A stretch of 64,000 nt of DNA from Cordylochernes scorpioides (GCA_030710605.1 CP092869.1:12921425-12985424); one strand, 5' to 3'; counted from the first letter of the stretch, positions 45,415 to 57,546 are shown. Notes: generated by a model from the sequence alone, not told the origin. Made by a program: numbers and translations.

Positions 45415-46200
45415 ACATTAAGTCTGGGGCGCTTCGCCGACTAGCTACAATGGCGCCATTGATGCCATTCAAAAACAAAAATATCAAACATTTTCTTTTG
45501 ATATAAATAAATACATATTATATACTTAAAAAATATAGAATATTTTTAAAAGTATAAATCAAATTTATTAAATAATTTAATTTATAAAAATATTTTTCAA
45601 ATAAATTTGGTGCGGTATTTATATTTTGATAACTTTTACTATCGGTGGGAGTCACAATTTTGTAAATATAAAAATATATCAACACAGAAGATCTCTTTTT
45701 TCCAACATGTAATAATGTTTTGTAAATTTATATTTTAATGACAATATCTAGAATAATAAATAATAATTCATTAGCCAATTTTTATATAAGGTAAGAAATT
45801 AAATAAAACATACGCCATGTGTGAATGCAAATAATTAAAAGAAAACGAAAATAATATTAAATTTATTACAATTTAACTATTTTTAATTTTATATAATATA
45901 ATCCACCAAAAGAAAGTTTATACGTTTGTTAACAGAAGACAGTTAGCTAATACAACATTTCATCAATATTACACAATTTAAACATTTTAAATCTTATGCT
46001 ATTTTATTATAATCCACACAGATTATTTTATTGAATTTTATTAAACAAAAACAAATTATTTAACCATTTTACTTTTGTAAACAATGTAATAAAAATATTA
46101 TTATTGCAATTATTTATAATTATATATAAACACTGATATTAAACACACATAAATAATTTATAAGCAATATATATAAATAAAATATAAAGTAAGTAAATGC
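45415..46200. other. Region upstream of the exon, no repeat recognised
   Basis: Next to the exon, 45420-45470 is locally richer in GC (ctggggcgcttcgccgacta, then ggcgccattgatgcc) and could be 5' UTR or promoter. Beyond 45480 the sequence is plain AT-rich. No TATA or initiator can be assigned with confidence. Confidence 0.4.
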
Positions 46201-46239
46201 AACTATGATAAAGCACAATTTGGATTATAGAATATAGAT

Positions 46240-46470
46240 ACAATAAAATAAGACCTAATCCAAATAATTTAATAGTGTGTGATGTTTCAGTAACAGCATT
46301 GTTACCATCATCAGACAAAATAATAAATGATAAATAATGATATGATGATATAAATAATGATAAATGAATAAATGATTTATTATTTTGTCTAATGATGGTA
46401 ACAATGCTGTTACTGAAACGTCATACACTATTAAATTATTTGGATTAAGTCTTATTTTCTTGTATTTAAA
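46240..46470. repeat. Family B inverted pair with hammerhead-like cores
   Basis: The left copy (minus) has CTGATGA, TGGTAACA-ATGC-TGTTACT, GAAACATC, ACACAC. The right copy (plus) has CTAATGA, the same stem, GAAACGTC, ATACAC. Between them is an AT-rich tract of ataaatgata units. Both share the outer sequence aatccaaataattt. Confidence 0.65.
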
Positions 46471-46599
46471 TGCAACTATATTTAATTTAAAGGGAGATAA
46501 GGAATTTAAACACCCCAATAGCATTCAAACTGACAAATGTATCAATTAGTAAATTATAAACAAGCTTTTTACATCTGTGATGGGATAAACACAACAATA

Positions 46600-46985
46600 G
46601 TTGATAAAGCACAATTTGGATTATAGATTATAGAAAATAAGACTTAATCCAAATAAATTAATAGTGTGTGACGTTTCAGTAACAGCATTGTCACCATCAT
46701 CAAACAAAATAATAAAATCAAAAATGATTCTTTATTATTCTTAATAAAATTACTCTTTTGTGTCTGATGATGATAACAATGCTGTTACCGAAATGTCATA
46801 CACTATTAAATTATTTGGATTAGGTCTTATTTTGATAAGGCACAATTTGGATTATAGATTATAAACACAAGGTAATAAGACCATATCAGCAACAACGCTG
46901 TTACTGAAACGTCACACACTATTTATTTATTTGTATTTGGTCTTATTACCTTGTGTTTAGGTCTTATTTTCTTGTGTCTACAACA
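46600..46985. repeat. Family B copies, including the best type I small hammerhead-like motif
   Basis: The plus copy at 46759-46803 reads TGTGT, CTGATGA, TGATAACA-ATGC-TGTTACC, GAAA, TGTC, ATACA. Stem I (TGTGT with ATACA, one G-U) and stem II form, and UGUC supplies an NUH site. Stem III is essentially absent, as in small variants described for Penelope-like elements. The minus copy (46664-46712) and a damaged copy near 46890 flank it. Confidence 0.6.
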
Positions 46986-47255
46986 ATACTTCTACAGAAC
47001 TGCTATATTTTATCAAATAATTTTATAATTTTATCTAAAAAAGAATTAAAACTTTGTAAGTAGCTGTAAAGCTTATAAGATGGGCTAATGATCTATTTTT
47101 TGATCATCTTTTTCCTATTTATATCTAGTTTCTCATATTTAAATTCTTCTCAAAAGAAATCAATTTCTCCAAATGAAATCTTTTGCCTTTGCAATTCTGA
47201 TTTCAGCTTTGTATCTTCCATTCTTATCTATAATGCTAGTAATATAAGTATTCCT

Positions 47256-47625
47256 CTTTCTTATCTCCACCCAATCATATTAGGATATCAAGTTGTGACC
47301 CTTGATGGTGTTTGACAACCATCATGACTGGGTGAAGTAGAATGTGTCTGCCTTTGTCATTAAGACTGGGAGCACTACTCAGTGGCAGGCCAACTTAGCT
47401 CTAAAAGAAATGGCCGCCTCTGACATGAGGAACAGATGCCATGTGCAGCTGCTCCTAACATGGAGTACAAACGCTGCTCATCCTGTATCCCTGGATTAGG
47501 AGTCCTTACAGGGGACTATCAGCCGGGCCAGATGAGCCCAGGTTTTTTAGTGAGCTTGTTACTGCTCCCCCTCCTCCTTTTTCATCCGGGCTTGGGACCG
47601 ACAAAGGCGGAGTTCAAGTATGTAA
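47256..47625 (-). mobile_element. Short retroelement (family S2), copy 3
   Basis: Minus-strand copy, near full length: starts actccgcctttgtcggtccc, ends attgggtggagataagaaag. The 3' LINE-like segment is partly changed (aacttgatatcctaatatga). The A-rich GAA tail is short and no clear target duplication was seen. Confidence 0.75.
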
Positions 47626-47659
47626 TATACTTGTATATAAGAGTATAAGTACAGCCTGC

Positions 47660-47820
47660 ACCACTCTGACAAAGGCCAACAGTTCGAAACACGTTCATGA
47701 TTGGCTTTTCTTGATTTATCAAGATAATGGATTGACCAAATATCAGGGAACAGGCTAAATCAACGTTTAGTTGATTTCTGTTCCACTAGATGGCGCTCTG
47801 CCATCTAAAATGATCATGTG
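47660..47820 (+). mobile_element. Family A copy with decayed hammerhead
   Basis: cctgcaccactctgacaaag, gccaacagttcgaaacacgt and tcatgattggcttttcttga follow the family A order. The core CTGACAA has lost the invariant G; GAAAC remains. Stem II no longer pairs well. Confidence 0.5.
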
Positions 47821-48017
47821 AATGGTCAGAAAATGTCTATTTTATTTTTAATATCAACACCTGACCTTTTACATTTTTTTTTTTCAATTATTTTTCACAT
47901 ATCTAAGAGGGGTAAAATTCTCTCCAAAACACACAGTAAACAGATCATTTATATACAAGCTCACCATCTAGTTACAAGAAATATACCATTTATAGCATGG
48001 TTATTTTACAAATACAA

Positions 48018-48286
48018 AAAGGAGGAGGGGGAGCAGTAACAAGCTCACAAAAAAACCTGGGTTCAGCTGGCCCAGCTGATAGTACCCTGTAAGGGCTCCA
48101 GGGATACAGGATGAGCAGCGTTTGTACTCCATGTTAGGAGCAGCTGCACATGGCGTCTGTTCCTCATGTCAGAGGCAGCCATTTCTTTTGGAGCTAAGTC
48201 AGTGGCCTGCCACTGAGTAATGCTCCCAGTCTTAATGACAAAGGCATTCTACTTCACCCAGTGTGGAGATAAGAAAGAAGAAGAAA
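48018..48286 (+). mobile_element. Short retroelement (family S2), truncated copy
   Basis: 5'-truncated at ggaggagggggagcagtaac and shortened near the 3' end. Tail aagaaagaagaagaaa. Target duplication ACAAATACAA occurs at 48008-48017 and 48287-48296. Confidence 0.75.
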
Positions 48287-48529
48287 ACAAATACAAGAAA
48301 ATAAGAACACGTGATCAGTGAATCCCATACAAGCATGTGCAGACAGATGTCTTCTTGTTCTTTTTCCCCCATTGCTAAGTTACCGTTTGGAATAGAAATC
48401 CTAGTTAACAAGACCATAACAATAGTTCTATTTGTATGTGGTCTTGTTACCTTAGGTTTCTTTTATTTTTCAACCATTGTTGTATAATTTCTTATCTTTT
48501 TTTCTCTCTTTCCAAGTGCTTAAACTTGT

Positions 48530-48782
48530 ATTTGATAAGGCAAAATTTGGATTATAGATTATAAACACAAGGTAATAAGATATTTAATATTTTCATATTA
48601 TCTCAAAAGGTAATAAAAACCAAATCCAAATAAATAGTGATTGACTTTTTGGTAACAACGCTGTTACTATCTTCAGACCAAATCACTCAGTACTCTTGTC
48701 TGAAGATGGTAACAATGCTGTTACCGAAACGTCACACACTATTTATTTGGATTTGGTCTTATTACCTTGTGTTTATAATCTA
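48530..48782. repeat. Family B inverted pair
   Basis: The right copy (plus) reads CTGAAGA (48700-48706), stem TGGTAACA-ATGC-TGTTACC, GAAA (48726-48729), CGTC, ACACAC. The left copy (minus) has the same core with AAAAAG in place of GAAAC. The pair shares the outer segment aataagaccaaatcc or its reverse complement. Confidence 0.65.
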
Positions 48783-48812
48783 CTAGCCGAATGACCCGGG
48801 CAACGCCCATGT
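48783..48812 (-). mobile_element. Helitron-like 3' end motif
   Basis: Minus strand: catgggcgttgcccgggtca then TTCGG and CTAG followed by T. A stable hairpin gggc-gtt-gccc precedes the CTAG, the expected Helitron 3' layout. Confidence 0.45.
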
Positions 48813-48871
48813 TTTACCCGATTGAATGTTTTTATTCAAATACTATTTGTTACAATTATAAATTGGCGCCT

Positions 48872-49014
48872 TAAATAAATGCATATATTAGTTAATAACT
48901 ATAGCCTATGTGCTTTATCTGTCTATGTACTTCCGGCTTCCGTAGGCGTCTCTTACTGGGAAAAAGAAAGAGAGGATTCCATTTAGTTATTAACTAATAT
49001 ATGCATTTATTTAA
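48872..49014. repeat. Perfect 30-bp inverted repeat
   Basis: ttaaataaatgcatatatta with gttaataact at 48872-48901 is matched by its exact reverse complement at 48985-49014. The inner 80 bases contain cttccggcttccgtaggcgt. Confidence 0.7.
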
Positions 49015-49061
49015 GGAGCGACCCGCTCCAACACAATAGTTTCAAAAACCAAAGAGCGAGT

Positions 49062-49098
49062 GGGGGGGGGCATGATGGGGGGGGGGGGGGGGGGGGGG
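49062..49098 (+). repeat. Poly-G tract
   Basis: Nine G, a CATGAT break, then 22 uninterrupted G. The tract could form G-quadruplex structure and is also a site where assembly length may be unreliable. Confidence 0.9.
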
Positions 49099-49434
49099 CA
49101 AAGGTGGCGTGATCGTAGCCAACCAATAGGAGAGCACCATTCCAAAAAAAAAGCAAACGGTGACAGAGATGAAGGATTAAGAACGCATGACGCTCGTAAC
49201 TGTATATAGAATTATCCAATGTTCAAGGGACCTAAGAAGTTATTCTTAAAATGTATTTGAATGATAAATTATTTTCATCAACCTTTCTTTAACACTTTAC
49301 TCCCAATGTTTCGACAACCTTCTGCCATCCTTTTCAGGAAACTATTTGGCTGCTTTACTTTAATACAAATTCTGAATAATCTGATATTTTAATAGTATGC
49401 AGTGCCTCAATACTCCAAACAATGTATTTTTGAT

Positions 49435-49800
49435 TATACTTTATCAATATGAAGCAAGGTAATAAGACCAAATGCAAATAAATAAATAGTGTGTGACGTT
49501 TCGGTAACAGCATTGTTACTATCTTCAGACATAAGTACTGAATGAGAAATTTTACCACAGCATGTTTTAAATAGTTACTGTTATCAAGTGTGTAAACAAG
49601 ATAGCAGATAAGAATTTACACACTTGATAACTGTAACTATTTAAAAACATGCTGTGGTAAAATTTCTCATTCAGTACTTTTGTCTGAAGATGGTAACAAC
49701 GCTGTTACCGAAATGTCACACACTATTTATTTATTTGGATTAGGTCTTATTACCTTGTGTTTATAATCTATAATCCAAATTGTACCTTGTCAATTTTATC
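49435..49800. repeat. Family B inverted pair around a perfect long stem
   Basis: The left minus copy reads CTGAAGA, stem AGTAACA-ATGC-TGTTACC, GAAACGTC, ACACAC. The right plus copy reads CTGAAGA, TGGTAACA-ACGC-TGTTACC, GAAATGTC, ACACAC. Between them actgaatgagaaattttacc through cttgataactgtaactattt form nearly perfect ~70-bp arms around aagatagcagataag. The whole 360 bp is a near-palindrome. Confidence 0.7.
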
Positions 49801-49854
49801 TCTCAATATGTATTTTAGACTTTTCCTTTTCAACTTGTTGGAATACCTAGATAG

Positions 49855-49990
49855 AAATTAATACAAGGTAATAAGACCAAATCAATATAAATAAATAGTG
49901 TGTATTAATAACACACTATTTATTTATATTTGGATTTGGTCTTATTATCTTGTATTTATAATCTATAACCCAAATTGTACCTTATCGATA
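49855..49990. repeat. Short inverted repeat of family B ends
   Basis: aatacaaggtaataagacca with the cacactattta segment faces its own reverse complement. Only the outer ends of family B remain; the hammerhead core is deleted. Confidence 0.6.
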
Positions 49991-50029
49991 GAAATTAATG
50001 ATAAGTCATGAAATATTGGTTATTGAGGT

Positions 50030-50092
50030 ACAGCCTGCACCACTCTGATGATGAGGGCTAACAGCCAGAAATTCTTACATGGTTGGCCTATT
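50030..50092 (+). mobile_element. Family A hammerhead segment, partly intact
   Basis: cctgcaccactctgatgatg, agggctaacagcc, AGAAATTC, then ttacatggttggcc. Core CTGATGA and a stem GGCT-AACA-GCC are present. Stem I is changed and the GUC site is lost. Confidence 0.45.
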
Positions 50093-50100
50093 TATATATA

Positions 50101-50280
50101 CAGTAGAACAACCTCCATGAGAGGACACTCGCGCTAGAGACACCTCTCTACAAAGCACAGTTATCATTTACCAAATTACCATTTTTACTATTTAGAAACT
50201 CTCCGGTAAGAAGACACCTCTCCCTAAAGGACACTTTGGCTCTGTAATTAATTGTTGTCCTTTACAGGGAGTTTCTACTG
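50101..50280. mobile_element. TA-flanked MITE (family F), full copy
   Basis: A 180-bp element flanked by TA. The ends are CAGTAGAACAACCTCC and GGGAGTTTCTACTG. Confidence 0.75.
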
Positions 50281-50519
50281 TATTACAAGAAAGAGTTTTT
50301 GGCCGATATTCTGGGAAAATATATTATTCAATACATATTCTGATAAGATTTATTTTACCAGTTGCGACACGCTATATCCGATCTGGATAATTGTGTGTGA
50401 AACTATTTACAATAATTGTAGTAGAGTAGGTAACAGAATTATCAAAAAGAAAATAAACAATTAAGAAAAAAGAGCATTGAATAAACATATCCATTAAACA
50501 AATAAGCAACAATATTCTG

Positions 50520-50760
50520 ATAAGATAGTGCAAGCAACTTTCATTTGCATGATCAGGAAATACCTTTTTTTTTTTTCAAATAGTTGAACATTTACTTTTG
50601 ACCTTAAATATCCATTTCTTGATTCTTCAGGAAACCTCTAACATATTTGGTCATTGAGGTACAGCTTGCACCATGCTGATGAGGGCCAACATCATACCTA
50701 TATGGTCTTGATTTATCAAGATATTCCGCTAGATGCCGCAAGCCATTAGCAAACTCACAT
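50520..50760. mobile_element. Family A fragments, degenerate
   Basis: Two pieces: agtgcaagcaactttcattt with gatcaggaaatacctt, then gaggtacagcttgcaccatg with CTGATGAGGGCCAACATC, where the GAAA half has been replaced by atacctatatgg. The fragment ends with agccattagcaaactcacat. Confidence 0.5.
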
Positions 50761-50780
50761 TTGCACATCAAATGCTTTCT

Positions 50781-51060
50781 ACCTGGGCTCAGCTGGCCCG
50801 GCCGATAGTACCCTGTAAAGGCTCCTAATCCAGGGATACAGGATGGGCAGAGTTTGTACTCCATGTTAGGAGCGGCTGCACATGGCGTCTGTTCCTCATG
50901 TCAGAGGCGGCCATTTATTTTGGAGCTAAGTCGGCCTGCCACTGAGTAGTGCTCCCAGTCTTAATGACAAAGGCAGACGCATCTACTTCACCCAGTCATG
51001 ATCTCAAGTTTTACAAGCTTGATACCCTAATATGATTGAGTGGAGATTACAAAGAAGAAG
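50781..51060 (+). mobile_element. Short retroelement (family S2), 5'-truncated copy
   Basis: Starts inside the family at acctgggctcagctggcccg and ends in GAAGAAG. Target duplication ATGCTTTCT occurs at 50772-50780 and 51061-51069. Confidence 0.75.
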
Positions 51061-51189
51061 ATGCTTTCTTCATAATTCTACCATTTGATCATGTACAGTT
51101 TTTTTTTCTTTTTGACAGGAGAATATTGATTTAAAAAAAGAAAGGTTACCTTTCTCGTCATTTTATAGATTTAAAAATATATATACTGT

Positions 51190-54100
51190 CCTGGTGTGGA
51201 ACTAACACCTACCCACATATTCTCATGCCTAGCAATGGTTGAAGCCTTGCAGAAAATTGACATGGACCCAGAACAGCAGCTTTACACACCCAAGATAGAA
51301 GACATTGCTGCTGCTGTAATAGAGATGTATGGAGACATCTGAGACTCTTCATTGGACACAACAACAACAACAGAAAATTGACATGGACCCAGAACAACAG
51401 CTTTACACACCCAAGATAGAGGACATTGCTGCTGCTGTGATAGAGATGTATGGAGACATCTGAGACTCTTCACTGGACACAACAGAAAATTGACATGGAC
51501 CCAGAACAGCAGCTTCACACACCCAAGATAGAGGACATTGTGACTGCTGTGATAGAGATGTATGGAGACATCTGAGCCTCTTCATTGGACACGACGACAA
51601 CAGAAAATTGACATGGACCCAGAGCAGCAGCTTTACACTCCCAAGATAGAGGACATTGCTGCTTCTGTGATAGAGTTGTATGGAGACATCTGAGGCTATT
51701 AATTGGACACGACGACAACAGAAAATTGACATGGACCCAGAACAGCAGCTTTACACACCCAAGATAGAGGACATTGTGACTGCTGTGATAGAGATGTATG
51801 GAGACATCTGAGACTCTTCACTGGACACGACAACAACAGAACATTGACATGGACCCAGAACAGCAGCTTTACACACCCAAGATAGAGGACATTGTGACTG
51901 CTGTGATAGAGATGTATGGGGACATCTGAGACTCTTCACTGGACACGACAACAACAGAACATTGACATGGACCCAGAACAGCAGCTTTACACACCCAAGA
52001 TAGAGGACATTGTGACTGCTGTGATAGAGATGTATGGGGACATCTGAGACTCTTCACTGGACACGACAACAACAGAACATTGACATGGACCCAGAACAGC
52101 AGCTTTACACACCAAAGATAGAGGACATTGTGACTGCTGTGATAGAGATGTATGGAGACATCTGAGACTCTTCACTGGACACGACAACAACAGAACATTG
52201 ACATGGACCCAGAACAGCAGCTTTACACACCCAAGATAGTGGACATTGTGACTGCTGTGATAGAGATGTATGGAGACATCTGAGACTCTTCACTGGACAC
52301 GACAACAACAGAACATTGACATGGACCCAGAACAGCAGCTTTACACACCCAAGATAGTGGACATTGTGACTGCTGTGATAGAGATGTATGGAGACATCTG
52401 AGACTCTTCACTGGACACGACAACAACAGAACATTGACATGGACCCAGAACAGCAGCTTTACACACCCAAGATAGTGGACATTGTGACTGCTGTGATAGA
52501 GATGTATGGAGACATCTGAGACTCTTCACTGGACACGACAACAACAGAACATTGACATGGACCCAGAACAGCAGCTTTACACACCCAAGATAGTGGACAT
52601 TGTGACTGCTGTGATAGAGATGTATGGGGACATCTGAGACTCTTCACTGGACACGACAACAACAGAACATTGACATGGACCCAGAACAGCAGCTTTACAC
52701 ACCCAAGATAGTGGACATTGTGACTGCTGTGATAGAGATGTATGGAGACATCTGAGACTCTTCACTGGACACGACAACAACAGAACATTGACATGGACCC
52801 AGAACAGCAGCTTTACACACCCAAGATAGTGGACATTGTGACTGCTGTGATAGAGATGTATGGAGACATCTGAGACTCTTCACTGGACACGACAACAACA
52901 GAACATTGACATGGACCCAGAACAGCAGCTTTACACACCCAAGATAGTGGACATTGTGACTGCTGTGATAGAGATGTATGGGGACATCTGAGACTCTTCA
53001 CTGGACACGACAACAACAGAACATTGACATGGACCCAGAACAGCAGCTTTACACACCCAAGATAGTGGACATTGTGACTGCTGTGATAGAGATGTATGGA
53101 GACATCTGAGACTCTTCACTGGACACGACAACAACAGAACATTGACATGGACCCAGAACAGCAGCTTTACACACCCAAGATAGTGGACATTGTGACTGCT
53201 GTGATAGAGATGTATGGAGACATCTGAGACTCTTCACTGGACACGACAACAACAGAACATTGACATGGACCCAGAACAGCAGCTTTACACACCCAAGATA
53301 GTGGACATTGTGACTGCTGTGATAGAGATGTATGGAGACATCTGAGACTCTTCACTGGACACGACAACAACAGAACATTGACATGGACCCAGAACAGCAG
53401 CTTTACACACCCAAGATAGTGGACATTGTGACTGCTGTGATAGAGATGTATGGAGACATCTGAGACTCTTCACTGGACACGACAACAACAGAACATTGAC
53501 ATGGACCCAGAACAGCAGCTTTACACACCCAAGATAGAGGACATTGTGACTGCTGTGATAGAGATGTATGGAGACATCTGAGACTCTTCACTGGACACGA
53601 CAACAACAGAACATTGACATGGACCCAGAACAGCAGCTTTACACACCCAAGATAGAGGACATTGTGACTGCTGTGATAGAGATGTATGGAGACATCTGAG
53701 ACTCTTCACTGGACACGACAACAACAGAACATTGACATGGACCCAGAGCAGCAGCTTTACACACCCAAGATAGTGGACATTGTGACTGCTGTGATAGAGA
53801 TGTATGGAGACATCTGAGACTCTTCACTGGACACGACAACAACAGAACATTGACATGGACCCAGAACAACAGCTTTACACACCCAAGATAGTGGACATTG
53901 TGACTGCTGTGATAGAGATGTATGGAGACATCTGAGACTCTTCACTGGACACAACAACAACAGAACATTGACATGGACCCAGAACAGCAGCTTTACACAC
54001 CCAAGATAGTGGACATTGTGACTGCTGTGATAGAGATGTATGGAGACATCTGAGACTCTTCACTGGACACGACAACAACAGAACATTGACATGGACCCAG

Positions 54101-57100
54101 AACAACAGCTTTACACACCCAAGATAGTGGACATTGTGACTGCTGTGATAGAGATGTATGGAGACATCTGAGACTCTTCACTGGACACGACAACAACAGA
54201 ACATTGACATGGACCCAGAACAACAGCTTTACACACCCAAGATAGTGGACATTGTGACTGCTGTGATAGAGATGTATGGAGACATCTGAGACTCTTCACT
54301 GGACACGACAACAACAGAACATTGACATGGACCCAGAACAACAGCTTTACACACCCAAGATAGTGGACATTGTGACTGCTGTGATAGAGATGTATGGAGA
54401 CATCTGAGACTCTTCACTGGACACGACAACAACAGAACATTGACATGGACCCAGAACAGCAGCTTTACACACCCAAGATAGAGGACATTGTGACTGCTGT
54501 GATAGAGAGGTATGGAGACATTTGAGGCTGTTCATTGGACACGACAACAACAGAACATTGACATGGACCCAGAACAGCAGCTTTACACACCCAAGATAGT
54601 GGACATTGTGACTGCTGTGATAGAGATGTATGGAGACATCTGAGACTCTTCACTGGACACGACAACAACAGAACATTGACATGGACCCAGAACAGCAGCT
54701 TTACACACCCAAGATAGTGGACATTGTGACTGCTGTGATAGAGATGTATGGAGACATCTGAGGCTCTTCATTGGACACGACAACAACAGAACATTGACAT
54801 GGACCCAGAACAACAGCTTTACACACCCAAGATAGTGGACATTGTGACTGCTGTGATAGAGATGTATGGAGACATCTGAGGCTCTTCACTGGACACGACA
54901 ACAACAGAACATTGACATGGACCCAGAACAGCAGCTTTACACACCCAAGATAGTGGACATTGTGACTGCTGTGATAGAGATGTATGGAGACATCTGAGGC
55001 TCTTCACTGGACACGACAACAACAGAACATTGACATGGACCCAGAACAACAGCTTTACACACCCAAGATAGTGGACATTGTGACTGCTGTGATAGAGATG
55101 TATGGAGACATCTGAGACTCTTCACTGGACACGACAACAACAGAACATTGACATGGACCCAGAACAACAGCTTTACACACCCAAGATAGTGGACATTGTC
55201 ACTGCTGTGATAGAGATGTATGGAGACATCTGAGACTCTTCACTGGACACGACAACAACAGAACATTGACATGGACCCAGAACAACAGCTTTACACACCC
55301 AAGATAGTGGACATTGTGACTGCTGTGATAGAGATGTATGGAGACATCTGAGGCTCTTCACTGGACACGACAACAACAGAACATTGACATGGACCCAGAA
55401 CAACAGCTTTACACACCCAAGATAGTGGACATTGTGACTGCTGTGATAGAGATGTATGGAGACATCTGAGACTCTTCACTGGACACGACAACAACAGAAC
55501 ATTGACATGGACCCAGAACAACAGCTTTACACACCCAAGATAGTGGACATTGTGACTGCTGTGATAGAGATGTATGGAGACATCTGAGACTCTTCACTGG
55601 ACACTACAACAACAGAACATTGACATGGACCCAGAACAACAGCTTTACACACCCAAGATAGTGGACATTGTGACTGCTGTGATAGAGATGTATGGAGACA
55701 TCTGAGACTCTTCACTGGACACTACAACAACAGAACATTGACATGGACCCAGAACAACAGCTTTACACACCCAAGATAGTGGACATTGCGACTGCTGTGA
55801 TAGAGATGTATGGAGACATCTGAGACTCTTCACTGGACACGACAACAACAGAACATTGACATGGACCCAGAACAACAGCTTTACACACCCAAGATAGTGG
55901 ACATTGTGACTGCTGTGATAGAGATGTATGGAGACATCTGAGACTCTTCACTGGACACGACAACAACAGAACATTGACATGGACCCAGAACAACAGCTTT
56001 ACACACCCAAGATAGAGGACATTGCGACTGCTGTGATAGAGATGTATGGAGACATCTGAGACTCTTCACTGGACACGACAACAACAGAAAATTGACATGG
56101 ACCCAGAACAGCAGCTTTACACACCCAAGATAGAGGACATTGCGACTGCTGTGATAGAGATGTATGGAGACATCTGAGACTCTTCACTGGACACGACAAC
56201 AACAGAACATTGACATGGACCCAGAACAGCAGCTTTACACACCCAAGATAGAGGACATTGCGACTGCTGTGATAGAGATGTATGGAGACATCTGAGGCTC
56301 TTCATTGGATACAACAACAACAGAACATTGACATGGACCCAGAACAGCAGCTTTACACACCCAAGATAGAGGACATTGCGACTGCTGTGATAGAGATGTA
56401 TGGAGACATCTGAGACTCTTCACTGGACACAGACAACAACAGAACATTGACATGGACCCAGAACAGCAGCTTTACACACCCAAGATAGAGGACATTGCGA
56501 CTGCTGTGATAGAGATGTATGGAGACATCTGAGGCTCTTCATTGGACACAACAACAACAACAGAAAATTGACATGGACCCAGAACAGCAGCTTTACACAC
56601 CCAAGATAGAGGACATTGCGACTGCTGTGATAGAGATGTATGGAGACATCTGAGGCTCTTCATTGGACACAACAACAACAACAGAAAATTGACATGGACC
56701 CAGAACAGCAGCTTTACACACCCAAGATAGTGGACATTGCGACTGCTGTGATAGAGATGTATGGAGACATCTGAGACTCTTCATTGGACACAACAACAAC
56801 AACAGAAAATTGACATGGACCCAGAACAGCAGCTTTACACACCCAAGATAGAGGACATTGCGACTGCTGTGATAGAGATGTATGGAGACATCTGAGGCTC
56901 TTCATTGGACACGACAACAACAGAAAATTGACATGGACCCAGAACAGCAGCTTTACACACCCAAGATAGAGGACATTGCGACTGCTGTGATAGAGATGTA
57001 TGGAGACATCTGAGGCTCTTCACTGGACACGACAACAACAGAACATTGACATGGACCCAGAACAGCAGCTTTACACACCCAAGATAGAGGACATTGCGAC

Positions 57101-57446
57101 TGCTGTGATAGAGATGTATGGAGACATCTGAGGCTCTTCATTGGACACGACAACAACAGAACATTGACATGGACCCAGAACAGCAGCTTTACACACCCAA
57201 GATAGAGGACATTGCGACTGCTGTGATAGAGATGTATGGAGACATCTGAGGCTCTTCATTGGACACGACAACAACAGAACATTGACATGGACCCAGAGCA
57301 GCAGCTTTACACACCCAAGATAGAGGACATTGCGACTGCTGTGATAGAGATGTATGGAGACATCTGAGGCTCTTCATTGGATACAACAACAACAGAACAT
57401 TGACATGGACCCAGAACAGCAGCTTTACACACCCAAGATGAGGACA
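51190..57446 (+). repeat. 118-bp minisatellite, main array (about 53 units)
   Basis: The unit period is 118 bp over more than 6.2 kb, interrupted only by the gap on its right. The left edge has a unique lead (gtcctggtgtggaactaaca, ending atggttgaagccttgcag) joined in frame to the first unit, which reads QKIDMDPEQQLYTPKIED then AAAVIEMYGDI-stop. Since 118 is not a multiple of three and each unit has a stop, no long protein is possible. Variant zones are visible: gacattgctgct at the left edge, agatagtggacattgtgac in the middle, agatagaggacattgcgac from about 56000 on. Confidence 0.95.
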
Positions 57447-57546
57447 NNNNNNNNNNNNNNNNNNNNNNNNNNNNNNNNNNNNNNNNNNNNNNNNNNNNNN
57501 NNNNNNNNNNNNNNNNNNNNNNNNNNNNNNNNNNNNNNNNNNNNNN
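57447..57546. other. Assembly gap (100 N)
   Basis: The gap interrupts the right end of the 118-bp array, so the array's true length and end are unknown. Confidence 0.99.

Noticed and set aside
49007-49219. Minus-strand frame with a proline run
   Set aside because: The proline run is only the poly-G tract read in reverse; no other coding evidence.
52105-57392. Dozens of near-identical 67-76 residue minus-strand frames in the 118-bp array
   Set aside because: They arise from one repeated unit, overlap by half a unit, and have no regulatory context; they are a by-product of the array and not a peptide gene family.
51190-57446. CRISPR-like array
   Set aside because: The units are 118 bp with no alternating constant repeat and variable spacer, and the context is eukaryotic; it is a minisatellite.
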